Of a stretch of 64,000 nt of DNA, positions 1 through 8,867 are shown piece after piece. The notes beneath the pieces were generated by a model. It did no database searches and was not told the origin of the DNA. It saw only the letters and a list, made by a program, of their open reading frames with translations. Location: positions 21,290 to 85,289 of the forward strand of contig CAZZLC010000029.1 in NCBI GenBank assembly GCA_964655065.1. The letters are read 5' to 3'. Every line of letters starts with the position of its first letter. The first letter of the stretch is position 1. Source of the stretch: DRPG01 sp964655065 (lineage in GTDB: Bacteria; Myxococcota_A; UBA796; GCA-2862545). The translations under genes were made by a program, and so were the position numbers.

Positions 1-1
1 G

Positions 2-976
2 GGCGATGGCCTCGACGAGGGGCTGCTGGTGGGCCTGTTGCCCGACCAGCCGGCCATGCTCACCTTGACCGCCGGACTCGAGCTGCGATTCGAGCCCGGA
101 ACCGGACTGTTCGTCGGGCAGGACGCCCCGGGCGGGCTCGTCTCCCAGGGCACCCCCGACGCGCCGGTGCGGCTGACCGCCGCCACGACCGAGCCGTGGG
201 ACACGGTCGAGTTCGGCCCGCAGACCATCGAGGGTGGCGCCACCTTGTCGCACACCCTCGTCGAGCATGCAGGCAGAGACGAGTTCGCGGGGATTCTGGT
301 GGTTCCGAGCGAGGCGACCGCCCGCTTCGATGCCCTCACCGTTCGGGACTGCGCCGACACGGGGCTGGTGGTCGACGGCTTCGGCGCCACCGCCGAGATC
401 ACGAGCTCGCGCTTCGAGGGCAACCTCGGCGACGGCCTGTCGTCGGGCAACCTCGCCGCCACCCGCGTCGACGGCTGCCTCTTCGCCGACAACGGCGACG
501 AGGGCGTGAGCGTCCGCTTCGGGGGGGACCCGTCCACCTTCACGAACTGCGTCTTCGAGGGGAACGCGGCGGGGGCGATGCTCGTCGCCAACGACAGCCT
601 CGGGAACATCGGGGGCGGCCACTCGGGTGGCGAAGACCAGGTCATCGCGTGGGACGAACAGTTCGAGACCACGGTCGCCAGCGACCTCGTGCTCTTCGAG
701 GTCGGATTGCCCTACGAGGCCCGAACCCCCATGACGGTTCAGCCGGGCAACACGCTCTTCGTCAAGCAGGGCGTGGAGGTGCGATTCGTCGACGACGCCG
801 CGCTGACGATCTCGAATGGCGCGACGTTCGACGTCGCGGGGATCCCGAGCGACCCCGTCAGGCTCACCGGGAGCAACGGGGAGTCCTGGCCGGGACTCTT
901 CGTGGACCCGGCCGCGGTGATCCTCCAGCCGGGCGGACTCGTGGTCGAGCGTGCCGAGGGCGGCTGGCAGCCCTGA
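2..976 (+). CDS. C-terminal part of a right-handed beta-helix protein (5' end outside window)
   Basis: The reading frame is open from base 2 to the TGA at 974-976, so the true start lies upstream. The visible 324 residues are rich in short repeating turns of the kind that form parallel beta-helices: runs such as SRFEGN, CLFADNGDEG and CVFEGNAAGA recur about every 22-25 residues, with Asn and Gly at the turns. A GTG at 29 is internal and has no Shine-Dalgarno sequence. Such proteins are usually exported and surface-associated, often binding or cleaving polysaccharide, but no catalytic residues can be assigned. The 58-bp gap to the next gene holds that gene's ribosome binding site. Fold call is fairly safe; function is unknown. 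Confidence 0.7.
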   Translation, partial: GDGLDEGLLVGLLPDQPAMLTLTAGLELRFEPGTGLFVGQDAPGGLVSQGTPDAPVRLTAATTEPWDTVEFGPQTIEGGATLSHTLVEHAGRDEFAGILVVPSEATARFDALTVRDCADTGLVVDGFGATAEITSSRFEGNLGDGLSSGNLAATRVDGCLFADNGDEGVSVRFGGDPSTFTNCVFEGNAAGAMLVANDSLGNIGGGHSGGEDQVIAWDEQFETTVASDLVLFEVGLPYEARTPMTVQPGNTLFVKQGVEVRFVDDAALTISNGATFDVAGIPSDPVRLTGSNGESWPGLFVDPAAVILQPGGLVVERAEGGWQP

Positions 977-1034
977 ACCGCGACGCGATCGCGGGGGCGG
1001 GCCTGCTATGATTCGCTGTCCGCGGAGGTGACAC

Positions 1035-1964
1035 GTGACGAGACTGGCCTGGCTCGCGACGCTGTGTGCGTGCAGCGGCGACCCCACCACCCTCGAGACC
1101 TCCGTCGAGCCCCGAGAGCCCGCCCCCTACCTCCCCGAGCTCGACGTCCCGGCGACCACCCCGGCCATGTCCACCGACGACGTCGCCGCCGCGATCGAGT
1201 CGCGGTTCGCGGAGCTCGTGGTCGCCGTGCCCACGGGCTTTCCTGACGTCTTCGACGGCCTGCTGGCCCTCGCCGAGCCCGGATGCCCGGCCATCACCAA
1301 CCGGTCCGAGGGGAGCCGGACCTCGCTGACCCTCGAGGGCGAGTGCACGACGAGCGCCGGAACGTCGTTCCAGGGAGCCATCGAGTACAGCTACGAGGCG
1401 GGTCGGGTCGAGGACGGCTCCACCGTCGACGGCATGGAGTTCTTCGCCCGGGATCTCCGCGTCGAGACCAATGACGGGCGGTTCGTCGAAGTGGCGGGCT
1501 ACTTCGCCTTCGACCACCGTTACGGCGACGACTTCAGCGCGGCATCGTCGTACTGCACGGGCCGCATGAGCGCCGACGACGCCACCGCAGGCGACGACCC
1601 CTGGCTGTCCGGTCGGGTCGAGGGACTCGTCTCCGTGTTCGTGGGCAACTACGGCGGCTACCGGGTGGCCCTCGTCAACGCGACGGTGGCCGCCGACGAC
1701 CCCGAGATCTCCGGGGTCTCCATGCAGGACCTCCGCTGGGAGCCCGGTCGCTGCGACATCGAGCTCCTGGGCACCGGCTCGGTCCGCGAAGTCGGGGGAG
1801 TGTGGCACGACGTCGTCTTCGCGAGCGCCCCGGACGACGGCGAGGTCGTCGGCTGCGATGGCTGCGGCGATCACCTCGCGGCGGGCGCACCCCAGTCGGA
1901 GCCCGTGTGCAACACCGACGCCCTCGACACCCTCGTCGACTTCTCGGGAGGCCTTCCATGGTGA
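1035..1964 (+). CDS. Putative lipoprotein of unknown function, first gene of the DUF1501 operon
   Basis: The 309-residue product starts at GTG 1035, seven bases after a GGAGG at 1024-1028. The N-terminus (MTRLAWLATLCACSGD) looks like a very short lipoprotein signal with a lipobox-like LCAC; mature chain would start near residue 14. The rest is acidic and soluble with several Tyr- and Gly-rich strands and scattered cysteines, including a CDGC near residue 275. I recognise no family. Its end overlaps the start of the next lipoprotein by seven bases, so it is probably cotranslated with the DUF1588-like/DUF1501 genes and works outside the cytoplasm with them. Confidence 0.7.
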   Translation: MTRLAWLATLCACSGDPTTLETSVEPREPAPYLPELDVPATTPAMSTDDVAAAIESRFAELVVAVPTGFPDVFDGLLALAEPGCPAITNRSEGSRTSLTLEGECTTSAGTSFQGAIEYSYEAGRVEDGSTVDGMEFFARDLRVETNDGRFVEVAGYFAFDHRYGDDFSAASSYCTGRMSADDATAGDDPWLSGRVEGLVSVFVGNYGGYRVALVNATVAADDPEISGVSMQDLRWEPGRCDIELLGTGSVREVGGVWHDVVFASAPDDGEVVGCDGCGDHLAAGAPQSEPVCNTDALDTLVDFSGGLPW

Positions 1965-3544
1965 GCACCGTCCTGGTCGCGACGCTGCTGCTCGGGTGCT
2001 CGGAGCCCGATGGTGAGGTTCCGCCGGTCACCGCGGCCGACGTCACGCTGACCGAGGCCCAGCTGCTCGTGCGGGCGAGCCTCGACGTCCGCGGTACGCG
2101 GCCGACGATCGCGGAGCTCGAGGCCGTGATCGCCGATCCGTCCACCCTCGACGCCACCATCGCCGACTTCGTCGACGACCCGCGGTTCCTCGACCGCCTC
2201 CGCTCCATGTTCGCGCCGGGCTTCCGCACCCGAATCGACGACTACCCCGTCGGTCGCGAGGCGAGCCCCGGCGCGAGCGCCGCGATTGGCGAGGAGCCCC
2301 TCGACCTGCTCGCCACCATCGTGGCCAACGACCGGCCCTACAGCGACCTCGTGCTCGCCGACTACACCGTGGTCCGCGAGGAGCTGCTCGACCTGTGGCC
2401 GCTCGAGCCCGCGTCCGCCGACGTGACTCCCCTCCCCGGAACCCTCGTCGCCCGCTACACCGACGGTCGCCCTCACGCAGGGGTGCTGTCGAGCAATGCG
2501 ATGTGGCTGCGGCACCCCTCGACGCTCGAGAACGCGAACCGGGGGCGGGCCAACGCGCTGACCCGAGCGCTGCTCTGCGAGAGCTTCCTGGACCGACCCA
2601 TCGACTTTCCCACCGACGTCGACCTGTCGGACTCCGAGACCATTCGTCAGGCCATCCGCGAGGAACCCGCCTGCACGTCCTGTCACTCCACGCTCGATCC
2701 GCTCGCGAGCTACCTGTGGGGCTTCATGGACGAGGGCGGCGAGGACCCCGCTGCGCTCGCCACCTACGAGCCCATCCGGGAGCGAGACTGGGTGCGGTAC
2801 ACCGGCCGGGCCCCCGGGTTCTTCGGTACGCCGGGAGACGGGCTCGTCAACCTCGGCCTGCAGATCGCCCGTGACGAGCGCTTCGTGCGCTGCGGGGTCG
2901 AGCGCGTGTACCGGGGCATGCTCGGCCGCGACGCCGAGCTCTCCGACGATGGCGCCATCGCGGAGCACCGCGACGCGTTCGTGAACAGCGACCTCGACGT
3001 GAAGGCGCTGGTGCGCTCCGTCCTCGCCGACCCGCGGTACCGGGGCACCCGCACGCCCTCGGCCTTCGGCGGCCAGCCCGAGCCGGTCGAGCTCAAGACG
3101 ATCACGCCAGACCAGCTGAGCAGCGATCTCCAAGCCCTCACGGGCTACCGGATGACCTTCGAGGATCGCGACGCTCTGCGCCTCGACGCCGGACTGCGCG
3201 CGGTCGCGGGCGGAAGCGATCAGGGTGACGCCGCCCTGCCGTCGACCGGGCTCGCGCTGGTGCACCGACGCCTCGCAGAGGCGGCCGCCGTCGCGGTGGT
3301 CGACGGGGTGGTCGAAGGCGGCATCGTGAGGCCGCTCGTCGGCAGCTTCGAGCGTCCCCCCACCGGCGAAGAGCTGTCACGGCTCGTGCTCGCCACGTCG
3401 TCGCAGGTCATCGGCCCGGAGGGCCCCGAGGTCGACGCGCTGCTCGCCCTCTGGACCGACGCCGAGGCCATCACCGACGCGCCCACGGCCTGGAAGGCCG
3501 TGCTCACCGCACTCCTCTCCGATCCCGCCCGGCTGGTGTACTGA
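1958..3544 (+). CDS. DUF1588/DUF1592-like lipoprotein with one CxxCH haem-type motif
   Basis: The start at ATG 1958 follows a GGGAGG and gives a clear lipoprotein signal ending LLLGC; upstream in-frame codons belong to the previous gene's region. The 528-residue protein has an N-terminal helical part (residues 25-90), a section resembling DUF1588 (HAGVLSSNAMWL, then a run of conserved R/N residues) and a CTSCH motif at residues 239-243 followed by LDPLA, the pattern seen in planctomycete and myxobacterial DUF1588/1592/1585 proteins that are predicted to bind haem c. The region after it matches the DUF1585-like segment (LGRDAELSDDG, then ALVRSVLADPRY). Neighbours are a DUF1501 protein and a second CxxCH lipoprotein. 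Family role is not established; extracytoplasmic electron transfer is an inference. Confidence 0.75.
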   Translation: MVSTVLVATLLLGCSEPDGEVPPVTAADVTLTEAQLLVRASLDVRGTRPTIAELEAVIADPSTLDATIADFVDDPRFLDRLRSMFAPGFRTRIDDYPVGREASPGASAAIGEEPLDLLATIVANDRPYSDLVLADYTVVREELLDLWPLEPASADVTPLPGTLVARYTDGRPHAGVLSSNAMWLRHPSTLENANRGRANALTRALLCESFLDRPIDFPTDVDLSDSETIRQAIREEPACTSCHSTLDPLASYLWGFMDEGGEDPAALATYEPIRERDWVRYTGRAPGFFGTPGDGLVNLGLQIARDERFVRCGVERVYRGMLGRDAELSDDGAIAEHRDAFVNSDLDVKALVRSVLADPRYRGTRTPSAFGGQPEPVELKTITPDQLSSDLQALTGYRMTFEDRDALRLDAGLRAVAGGSDQGDAALPSTGLALVHRRLAEAAAVAVVDGVVEGGIVRPLVGSFERPPTGEELSRLVLATSSQVIGPEGPEVDALLALWTDAEAITDAPTAWKAVLTALLSDPARLVY

Positions 3545-4794
3545 TGCGAGGCACGACGATGCAGACGATCCCCTTCGGCAGGCGGACCTTCCTCTCCGGC
3601 GCGCTCGCTGCACTGTCGCTCGGCTGGCGTTCCGCCCGGGCCCAGGCGGCAGGGGGCCCTCGCTTCCTCGTCGTGCAGGCCTCCGGCGGCTGGGATCCCC
3701 TCGCCGCCTTCGCGCCGCTGTACGACAGTCGGACCATCGACATGGAACCCGGGACCGAGCGGCTCAGCATCGGCAACCTCTCGCTCGTCGACGGTCCCGG
3801 CCGACCCGCGGTGCGCCAGTTCTTCGAGCGGCATCACGCCCGCACCCTGCTGATGAACGGCGTCGCGGCCCGCAGCGTCAACCACGAGACGTGCTTCGCG
3901 GTCATGCTCACCGGCTCGACGTCCGACGACCGACCGGACTTCGCCACGCTCCTGGCGCACGGGGCACGCGAGGCGTACGACCTGCCCCACGTGTCGATCT
4001 CGGGCACCGTGTTCCCCGGTTCCTACGGGGTGTTGGTCAGCCGCGCCCAGGGAGCCCTGTCCCCGCTGGTCCGTGGCACCCTCGCCGAACAGGCCGAGCC
4101 ACCGGTGGGCCGCCTCCCGGACGCGGTGGGACGCCGGGTCGACAACTTCGTCGAGCAGCGGGTGGCTGCCGTACTCGAGGGCCACCCCGAGGCCGTGCAC
4201 GCGCGCGATCTCGCCGAGGGCTGGTCGCGGGCGCGGCGCCTCATCGACGACGCCGCGAGCTTCGACATCCAGTACTCCGCAACGCTGGCCGGGCGAGCGG
4301 AGACCGCGATCGGCGCCCTGGCCGATGGCCTGTGCCGCTGCGCGACCATCGACACCGGCTTCGTCTTCGACACCCACATCGACAACAGCCAGCAGGCGCC
4401 GCAGTTCCAGAACCTGTTCACCGCGCTCGACCAGATCGTCGACCGGCTGGACACGACCACCGGACCGAGCGGAGCCCCGCTCGCGAGCGACACGGTGCTC
4501 GTGGTCATCTCCGAGATGGCGCGGACGCCGATCTACAACGGCACGGGCGGCCGCGACCACTGGCCCTTCACCACGGTGATGCTGCTCGGTCCCGGGGTCC
4601 AGGGGAACCGCCAGGTCGGTGCCTACACGCCCGAGTACCTCGGTATCGGCGTCGACCCGTCGACCGGCGATCTGGACACCGGGCGCGTCGGCATCAGCAC
4701 CGCCGACCTCGCGGCGACACTCCTCGCCCTCGGCGACATGGACCCGGGCGACCATCTTCCTGGCGCCATCCCGCTCACCGGGCTGTTCGCGTGA
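3544..4794 (+). CDS. DUF1501 family protein, Tat-exported
   Basis: The ATG at 3544 shares its A with the preceding TGA (TGATG), implying translational coupling. The N-terminus carries a twin-arginine signal (GRRTFLSGALAAL), so the 416-residue protein is predicted to be folded and exported by Tat. The body has the DUF1501 pattern, related to the alkaline phosphatase/sulfatase fold: an early FLVVQASGGWD strand and a later VLVVISEMARTP followed by GRDHWPFTTVMLLGPG. DUF1501 genes are nearly always next to DUF1549/1588-type cytochrome-like genes, as here. The substrate is unknown. Length is typical of the family. Confidence 0.85.
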   Translation: MRGTTMQTIPFGRRTFLSGALAALSLGWRSARAQAAGGPRFLVVQASGGWDPLAAFAPLYDSRTIDMEPGTERLSIGNLSLVDGPGRPAVRQFFERHHARTLLMNGVAARSVNHETCFAVMLTGSTSDDRPDFATLLAHGAREAYDLPHVSISGTVFPGSYGVLVSRAQGALSPLVRGTLAEQAEPPVGRLPDAVGRRVDNFVEQRVAAVLEGHPEAVHARDLAEGWSRARRLIDDAASFDIQYSATLAGRAETAIGALADGLCRCATIDTGFVFDTHIDNSQQAPQFQNLFTALDQIVDRLDTTTGPSGAPLASDTVLVVISEMARTPIYNGTGGRDHWPFTTVMLLGPGVQGNRQVGAYTPEYLGIGVDPSTGDLDTGRVGISTADLAATLLALGDMDPGDHLPGAIPLTGLFA

Positions 4795-5126
4795 CGTTGC
4801 TCCTGGCGCTCCTCCTCGGCTGCGGCGACGAGGGCCCCGAAATCGCCGATACCTCGAGCTGCGACAGCGGGGTCCGGCAGTCCTGGGAGACCTTTGGGCA
4901 GGGCTTCGTGGTCTCCCAGTGCCAGGGCTGCCACGCGAGCACGGCCCCCGACCGGTTCGGAGCCCCCGAGGCCGTCACCTTCGACACCGAGGAGGAGGTC
5001 GTGCAGTGGGCCGATCGCATCCTCGACCGGGCGACGGGCCCCGACGCCGACATGCCACCGGCCGGTGGACCGAGCCCGGAGGACCGCATCCGGCTCGAGC
5101 GCTGGCTACTCTGCGACTTGCCGTGA
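4791..5126 (+). CDS. Small c-type-cytochrome-like lipoprotein
   Basis: The GTG at 4791 overlaps the DUF1501 stop by four bases (GTGA). The 111-residue product has a lipoprotein signal (MTLLLALLLGC) and a single CQGCH motif at residues 44-48. Near residues 93-97 a Met-Pro-Pro (DADMPPAGG) could supply the distal haem ligand, the arrangement of small class I cytochrome c domains in which a CxxCH is followed by MPP. It is probably an outer-face electron carrier acting with the two upstream gene products. Covalent haem attachment is inferred from the motif only. Confidence 0.75.
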   Translation: MTLLLALLLGCGDEGPEIADTSSCDSGVRQSWETFGQGFVVSQCQGCHASTAPDRFGAPEAVTFDTEEEVVQWADRILDRATGPDADMPPAGGPSPEDRIRLERWLLCDLP

Positions 5127-6001
5127 CCCCGCCCCGGCGCATCTGGGCCGAGTACTTTCCCCGCTTCGCGACCATGGATCCGGGTCGCCTGCGGCCCGGC
5201 TGCGAGCCCTTCGTGGAGGGACCGGTCGACTCCTCGCGAAGCATCGTCCTCGTGCACGGGCTCTCCGACTCCCCGTGGTTCATGCGCGCGATCTCGCGCG
5301 AGTTCGCCGCGATGGGCTACCGCGTGCTGGTGCCGCTGCTCGAGGGCCACGGCGTGAGCGCCGAGCACATCGAGTCCATCCCTGCCCCCGCCTGGCCCGT
5401 GTGGGTCGACAACGTGGCCTACGCGATCGAAGAGGCCGGACGGGCGGGCCGGGAGGTGTCGATCGGCGGTCTGTCCACCGGCGGCACGCTGGCCGTCCAC
5501 GCAGCCGTCCAGACGGGCTCCCGGATCGATGGCGGCCTGTTCCTGTTCTCGCCCGCGCTCGCGATTGCAGGCCTCACCGACTATCTGTTTCGGCTCCCCT
5601 TGGTGTCGAGCATCCTCGGTCGCTTCGACCGTCCGGCGTCGCTGGTCCAGACCACGCCCTGGGGGCACCCCTACCGCTACACCCGCCCCGCGGTCGACGC
5701 CGTCGAGCAGCTCGAGCAGCTGATTGTCGCCATCGAGGACCGCGTGCCGCAGCAGCCGCTGTGGGCCGTGCACTCCGAGGCCGACCAGTCCGCGTCCTAC
5801 GCGGCGACGGAGAGGCTGGTCCTGCGGGCTCCCCAGGGCTTCCTCTACCGCATCGGGCCCGACTTCCAGGTGCCCCACGCCTCCGTGATCCTGGACGAGC
5901 CCGTGCTCGCGAACAACGGCAGCCCCCTCGAGCCCGCTAATCCCTTGTTCCACGCCATGATGCGAACCCTGCGGTCCTGGGTGGTCCAGACCAGCGCCTG
6001 A
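5123..6001 (+). CDS. Alpha/beta-hydrolase (esterase or monoacylglycerol-lipase-like)
   Basis: A GTG at 5123 overlaps the preceding stop by four bases, making this the last gene of the operon that began at 1035. The 292-residue protein has an oxyanion strand (IVLVHGLSDSPW), the nucleophile elbow GLSTGG and a late HSEADQSAS acid loop; the His is probably in VPHASVIL. This order matches serine hydrolases of the Hydrolase_4 (monoacylglycerol lipase/carboxylesterase) type. There is no signal peptide, unlike the rest of the operon. Substrate unknown. Confidence 0.85.
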   Translation: MTPPRRIWAEYFPRFATMDPGRLRPGCEPFVEGPVDSSRSIVLVHGLSDSPWFMRAISREFAAMGYRVLVPLLEGHGVSAEHIESIPAPAWPVWVDNVAYAIEEAGRAGREVSIGGLSTGGTLAVHAAVQTGSRIDGGLFLFSPALAIAGLTDYLFRLPLVSSILGRFDRPASLVQTTPWGHPYRYTRPAVDAVEQLEQLIVAIEDRVPQQPLWAVHSEADQSASYAATERLVLRAPQGFLYRIGPDFQVPHASVILDEPVLANNGSPLEPANPLFHAMMRTLRSWVVQTSA

Positions 6002-6029
6002 GCTGCGGGTCTTGCTCTGCTGACCTGGT

Positions 6030-6659
6030 CTACTCGGCCGACTCGTAGGTCACGTCGAAGGACAGCGTCGGGGCCGAGCCGGCGGGATCGGTCGCCTCGG
6101 CGGTGTTCAGGTCCCAGTGGTGGTCGTTGAGCTTCAGGTTGTCCGTGTCGCTGTCGTCGTCGAAGCGGATCCGGAACTGAGCCTTGCCCGCCGCAGGGTC
6201 CTCGTTCAGGATCTGCTGTAGCCGCTCGGTGACCCCGATCTGGTGCTCGTCGAGGAAGTTGCTGTCGGTCGAAGCGACGCCCGCGTCCGCCACGGCCGGG
6301 GCATCGAACGCCGCCGCATTCAAGGTCTCGTAGGCCACGACCTCGATGAGAGCGCTGCCCATGGTACCCCACGGGTCGAGGTTGAAGTTGTTCTCGTAGA
6401 CCACGAGGGCCGCGTTGCTCACCACGGCCTGCTCGCCCTCCTCGGGGAGCTGGTCGGAGACGTCGAAGGACAAGAAGCCGCGGACCCCGATCCCGCTGCC
6501 GTTGCGACCGATCTCCATCTCGTCGGAGGTCGCGTCGACGAGGCCGGCACGGTCGACCTGCCCATCGAGCGCCGCCGTGGAGGTGAGGGTCACGGAGCCA
6601 GCGGGGTCCTCGACTTCGCAGGCAACACTGAACAACAGGACGACGATCGCACGGGTCAT
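6030..6659 (-). CDS. Putative lipoprotein with a DNRLRE/CBM-like beta domain
   Basis: The start is the ATG at 6659, preceded on the minus strand by GAGGAAGAG; it gives MTRAIVVLLFSVAC, a lipoprotein signal with Cys at residue 14. A further in-frame start ten codons upstream would spoil the signal. The 209-residue mature part reads as a beta-sandwich: RGFLSFDVSD, AALVVYENNF, ALIEVVAYETL, QFRIRFDDDSD and LSFDVTYES resemble DNRLRE-type modules of secreted proteins (each half-strand plus a loop with Asp). This is a weak resemblance. It sits alone, convergent to the hydrolase. Role unknown. Confidence 0.65.
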   Translation of the reverse strand: MTRAIVVLLFSVACEVEDPAGSVTLTSTAALDGQVDRAGLVDATSDEMEIGRNGSGIGVRGFLSFDVSDQLPEEGEQAVVSNAALVVYENNFNLDPWGTMGSALIEVVAYETLNAAAFDAPAVADAGVASTDSNFLDEHQIGVTERLQQILNEDPAAGKAQFRIRFDDDSDTDNLKLNDHHWDLNTAEATDPAGSAPTLSFDVTYESAE

Positions 6660-6746
6660 GGGATTCTCTTCCTCGGGTTGTGCGACCACCTACCCCGCAC
6701 GAGCGCACCCGACCCCCGACCGGCTACCCTCGCTGCGGAGGTTCTC

Positions 6747-7265
6747 GTGGTGGTGCTCACCTGGGTCGGCTGCATCCTGTTCCTGCCTCCGGCCAGCGAC
6801 CCGCGAGAGCGGGCTCCCCTCGACACGTCCACCCCCACCCCCGAGCCCGTTCCGCGCGACACCGGCGGGGGCGGCCCCGTCGACCGCAGCACCCTCACCG
6901 GATCGTGGGCCGGGCGTTGCACACTCGACGGCGGCTACTCCGGCCCGTTCCCCGTGGGCGACTCGGGCGTCCCCGGCGACCCCGAGCAGTTCGTCCAGAT
7001 CACGATGGACCTCGTCGAGGTGACCTCCGGACAGATCTTCGGGGGCGCCACGCTCGAGCTCGTCGTGGGCGGACGCACCGATTACGCCTTCGGAGCCGGG
7101 GTCACGGGCTCCCGCGAAGACAGCGACGTCCAGTTCAGCTTCGTGGTCGGCGCGTTCCCCCTCGGGTCGCTCGACGCCACCTGGGACCGACAGGAGGACA
7201 CCCTGGTCGGAACGCTCGACTTCGACGGCTACGGGGCCCGGGGGACCTGTCGGCTCGAACGATGA
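6747..7265 (+). CDS. Short secreted protein of unknown function with a DTG/Pro linker
   Basis: Three GTG codons in a row (6747, 6750, 6753) follow GGAGG at 6737-6741; I take the first. The product (172 residues) has a hydrophobic N-terminus (VVLTWVGCILFL) that could be a lipoprotein signal, though the residue at -3 is a Trp. A Pro/Thr/Asp linker with a DTGGGG follows. The C-terminal 110 residues look like an all-beta barrel, with alternating strands such as FVQITMDLVEV and TLELVVGG and a final GTCRLER, similar in feel to small lipocalin-like secreted domains. No firm family. Its stop abuts the TetR stop at 7266. Confidence 0.6.
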   Translation: MVVLTWVGCILFLPPASDPRERAPLDTSTPTPEPVPRDTGGGGPVDRSTLTGSWAGRCTLDGGYSGPFPVGDSGVPGDPEQFVQITMDLVEVTSGQIFGGATLELVVGGRTDYAFGAGVTGSREDSDVQFSFVVGAFPLGSLDATWDRQEDTLVGTLDFDGYGARGTCRLER

Positions 7266-7916
7266 TCAGGGAGCGGTCCGGGGCAGCATCCCGTACAGGA
7301 GCAGATCGGTGATCTGGGCAGCCAGCTGCTCCCGAGCTTCGTCGTCCTCGAGATCGATGCCCAGGATCGCCTCGAGTGCGGTCGCCGAAGAGCCGAGGGT
7401 CGCGATCGCGATGCCCACCAGGGCCATGAGGGCGCTGGGATCGATGTTCCGGAGCTCGCCGCGCGACGCTCGCGCCACCAGACCGGCCCGGTTGGCGCGC
7501 TGGAATGACCGGAGCGCCTCCCCGAGGTAGGCGAGCCGGTCCATCGCCCCGGGGCTCGCGTCAGTCAGGATCGCTCCGGTGAGCCCTGGTGACGCGGTCG
7601 GGGCGAGTCGCCGACCGATCTCTCCGAGGAGCCCAGCCTCGACGGTGTCGTGCGACATGCCACGCCCCGCGACCACGTTCGGCACCAGAACCTCGTCGAC
7701 GAGCGCCTCCCAGAGCGCGCGCTTGGTCGCGAAGTGCCGCTGTACGGTGCCGTGGCTCACCCCGAGCGCCTGGGCCAGCGCGCGCACCGATGTGCCTTCG
7801 AAGCCCCGCTCGCCAATCATCCGGGCGGCTTCGGCGAGCAGGGCATCTCGGGTCACGGCGGGTCCCTCCTCGCGAGGGGGGCGGCCAGGAGGTCGAGCAG
7901 CACGTTGAGTCGTCAT
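7266..7916 (-). CDS. TetR/AcrR family transcriptional regulator
   Basis: A 216-residue protein with the TetR N-terminal helix-turn-helix at about residues 23-66: LLAEAARMIGERGFEGTSV, then VRALAQALGVSHGTVQRHF with the conserved TxxxHF-like end. The C-terminal half (residues 85-216) is an all-helical ligand and dimer domain. It is divergent from an ABC transporter operon whose start is about 114 bp away, the usual arrangement for a repressor of an exporter. The ligand is unknown. ATG at 7916 is the only start that keeps the full HTH and basic N-terminal arm. Confidence 0.88.
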   Translation of the reverse strand: MTTQRAARPPGRPPREEGPAVTRDALLAEAARMIGERGFEGTSVRALAQALGVSHGTVQRHFATKRALWEALVDEVLVPNVVAGRGMSHDTVEAGLLGEIGRRLAPTASPGLTGAILTDASPGAMDRLAYLGEALRSFQRANRAGLVARASRGELRNIDPSALMALVGIAIATLGSSATALEAILGIDLEDDEAREQLAAQITDLLLYGMLPRTAP

Positions 7917-8030
7917 CTCGGCTCCTTATCGCAGACGAGCCAGATGCCCCGACCAAATATACGAATGACTGGTTCACGACCTGCCGCGGACCGATTGGTG
8001 TACCTTCGGGCATCGCGAGGGAGACCCCCG
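7917..8030. promoter_or_regulatory. Divergent promoter region between TetR regulator and ABC operon
   Basis: This 114-bp gap contains the most AT-rich stretch nearby (about 7952-7975, including TATACG at 7958-7963). It carries a partial dyad, GAA at 7963-7965 and TTC at 7973-7975 around a seven-base centre, and a looser ACCA/TGGT pair flanking it. A TetR protein is expected to bind here and control both directions, but the exact operator cannot be fixed from one sequence. Confidence 0.35.
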
Positions 8031-8867
8031 TTGGAGCATGCTCTGTTGACCCGCGGCTTGTGTCGCTCGTTCGGCGCCCGGTCGGTGATCCGCGACCTCG
8101 AGCTGAAGGTTCCCCGAGGGGCCATCTATGGGCTGCTCGGGCGAAACGGCGCGGGCAAGACCACGACCATCCGCATGCTGCTCGGGATCCTCGCGCCGGA
8201 TCAGGGCACGCTCGAGTTCGGCGGTGAGGTGGTTCGTCGCGCGACGCCGCGCCACCGACGGTCCATCGGGTACGTGAGCCAGCAGCAGCACTTCTATCCG
8301 TGGATGCGCGTGAAGCGGCTCGGTCGCTTCGTCGGTGGCTTCTACCCGACTTGGGATGCCGACTACTTCGCGTCGCTCCTGGACCGTCTCGGCGTGGAGT
8401 CGAAGCAGCGGGTCGGCGAGCTGTCCGGCGGCACCAAGATGAAGCTCGCGCTGGCCCTCGCCCTCGCCCACCGGCCGCCCTTGCTGCTGCTCGACGAGCC
8501 CACCGCCGGCGTCGACCCGGTGACCCGTCGAGAGATCGTGGACCACCTCCGCGATCTGGTCGACCGCGAGCAGCGGACCGTGCTCTTCAGCACCCACAAC
8601 GTCTCGGAGATCGAGCTCGTCGGCGACCACGTCGGTGTGCTCCACGAGGGGCGCATCTTCTGGCAGGGACCCGTGGCGGGGCTCGTGTCGCGGGTGCGCC
8701 GGTACGCAGGAGCCCGTCCCGAGGGCATCGAAGCGCTCGACGAGGATCCCGGAGGGGGGGTCGGATGGGCCGAGCCCGAGGTGTGGGACCGCACCCCCAC
8801 GGCATCCCCGGTCTCGCTCGAGGCCGCGTTCGTGGCCATCGCCCGGCGCTCTCCGAGGGCCGGATGA
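8031..8867 (+). CDS. ABC transporter ATP-binding protein (ABC-2 / CcmA type)
   Basis: The nucleotide-binding subunit of the exporter encoded by this and the next two genes. With TTG 8031 as start (GAGGGAG lies seven bases upstream) it has 278 residues: Walker A GRNGAGKTT at 37-45, Q-loop near residue 84 (YVSQQQ), signature LSGGTKMK at 131-138, Walker B LLLLDEPTAG at 151-160 and H-loop STHN. A GTG at 7998 would add eleven residues. The last 60 residues after the H-loop are a short linker typical of CcmA-type subunits. Divergent TetR control is likely. Confidence 0.88.
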   Translation: MEHALLTRGLCRSFGARSVIRDLELKVPRGAIYGLLGRNGAGKTTTIRMLLGILAPDQGTLEFGGEVVRRATPRHRRSIGYVSQQQHFYPWMRVKRLGRFVGGFYPTWDADYFASLLDRLGVESKQRVGELSGGTKMKLALALALAHRPPLLLLDEPTAGVDPVTRREIVDHLRDLVDREQRTVLFSTHNVSEIELVGDHVGVLHEGRIFWQGPVAGLVSRVRRYAGARPEGIEALDEDPGGGVGWAEPEVWDRTPTASPVSLEAAFVAIARRSPRAG

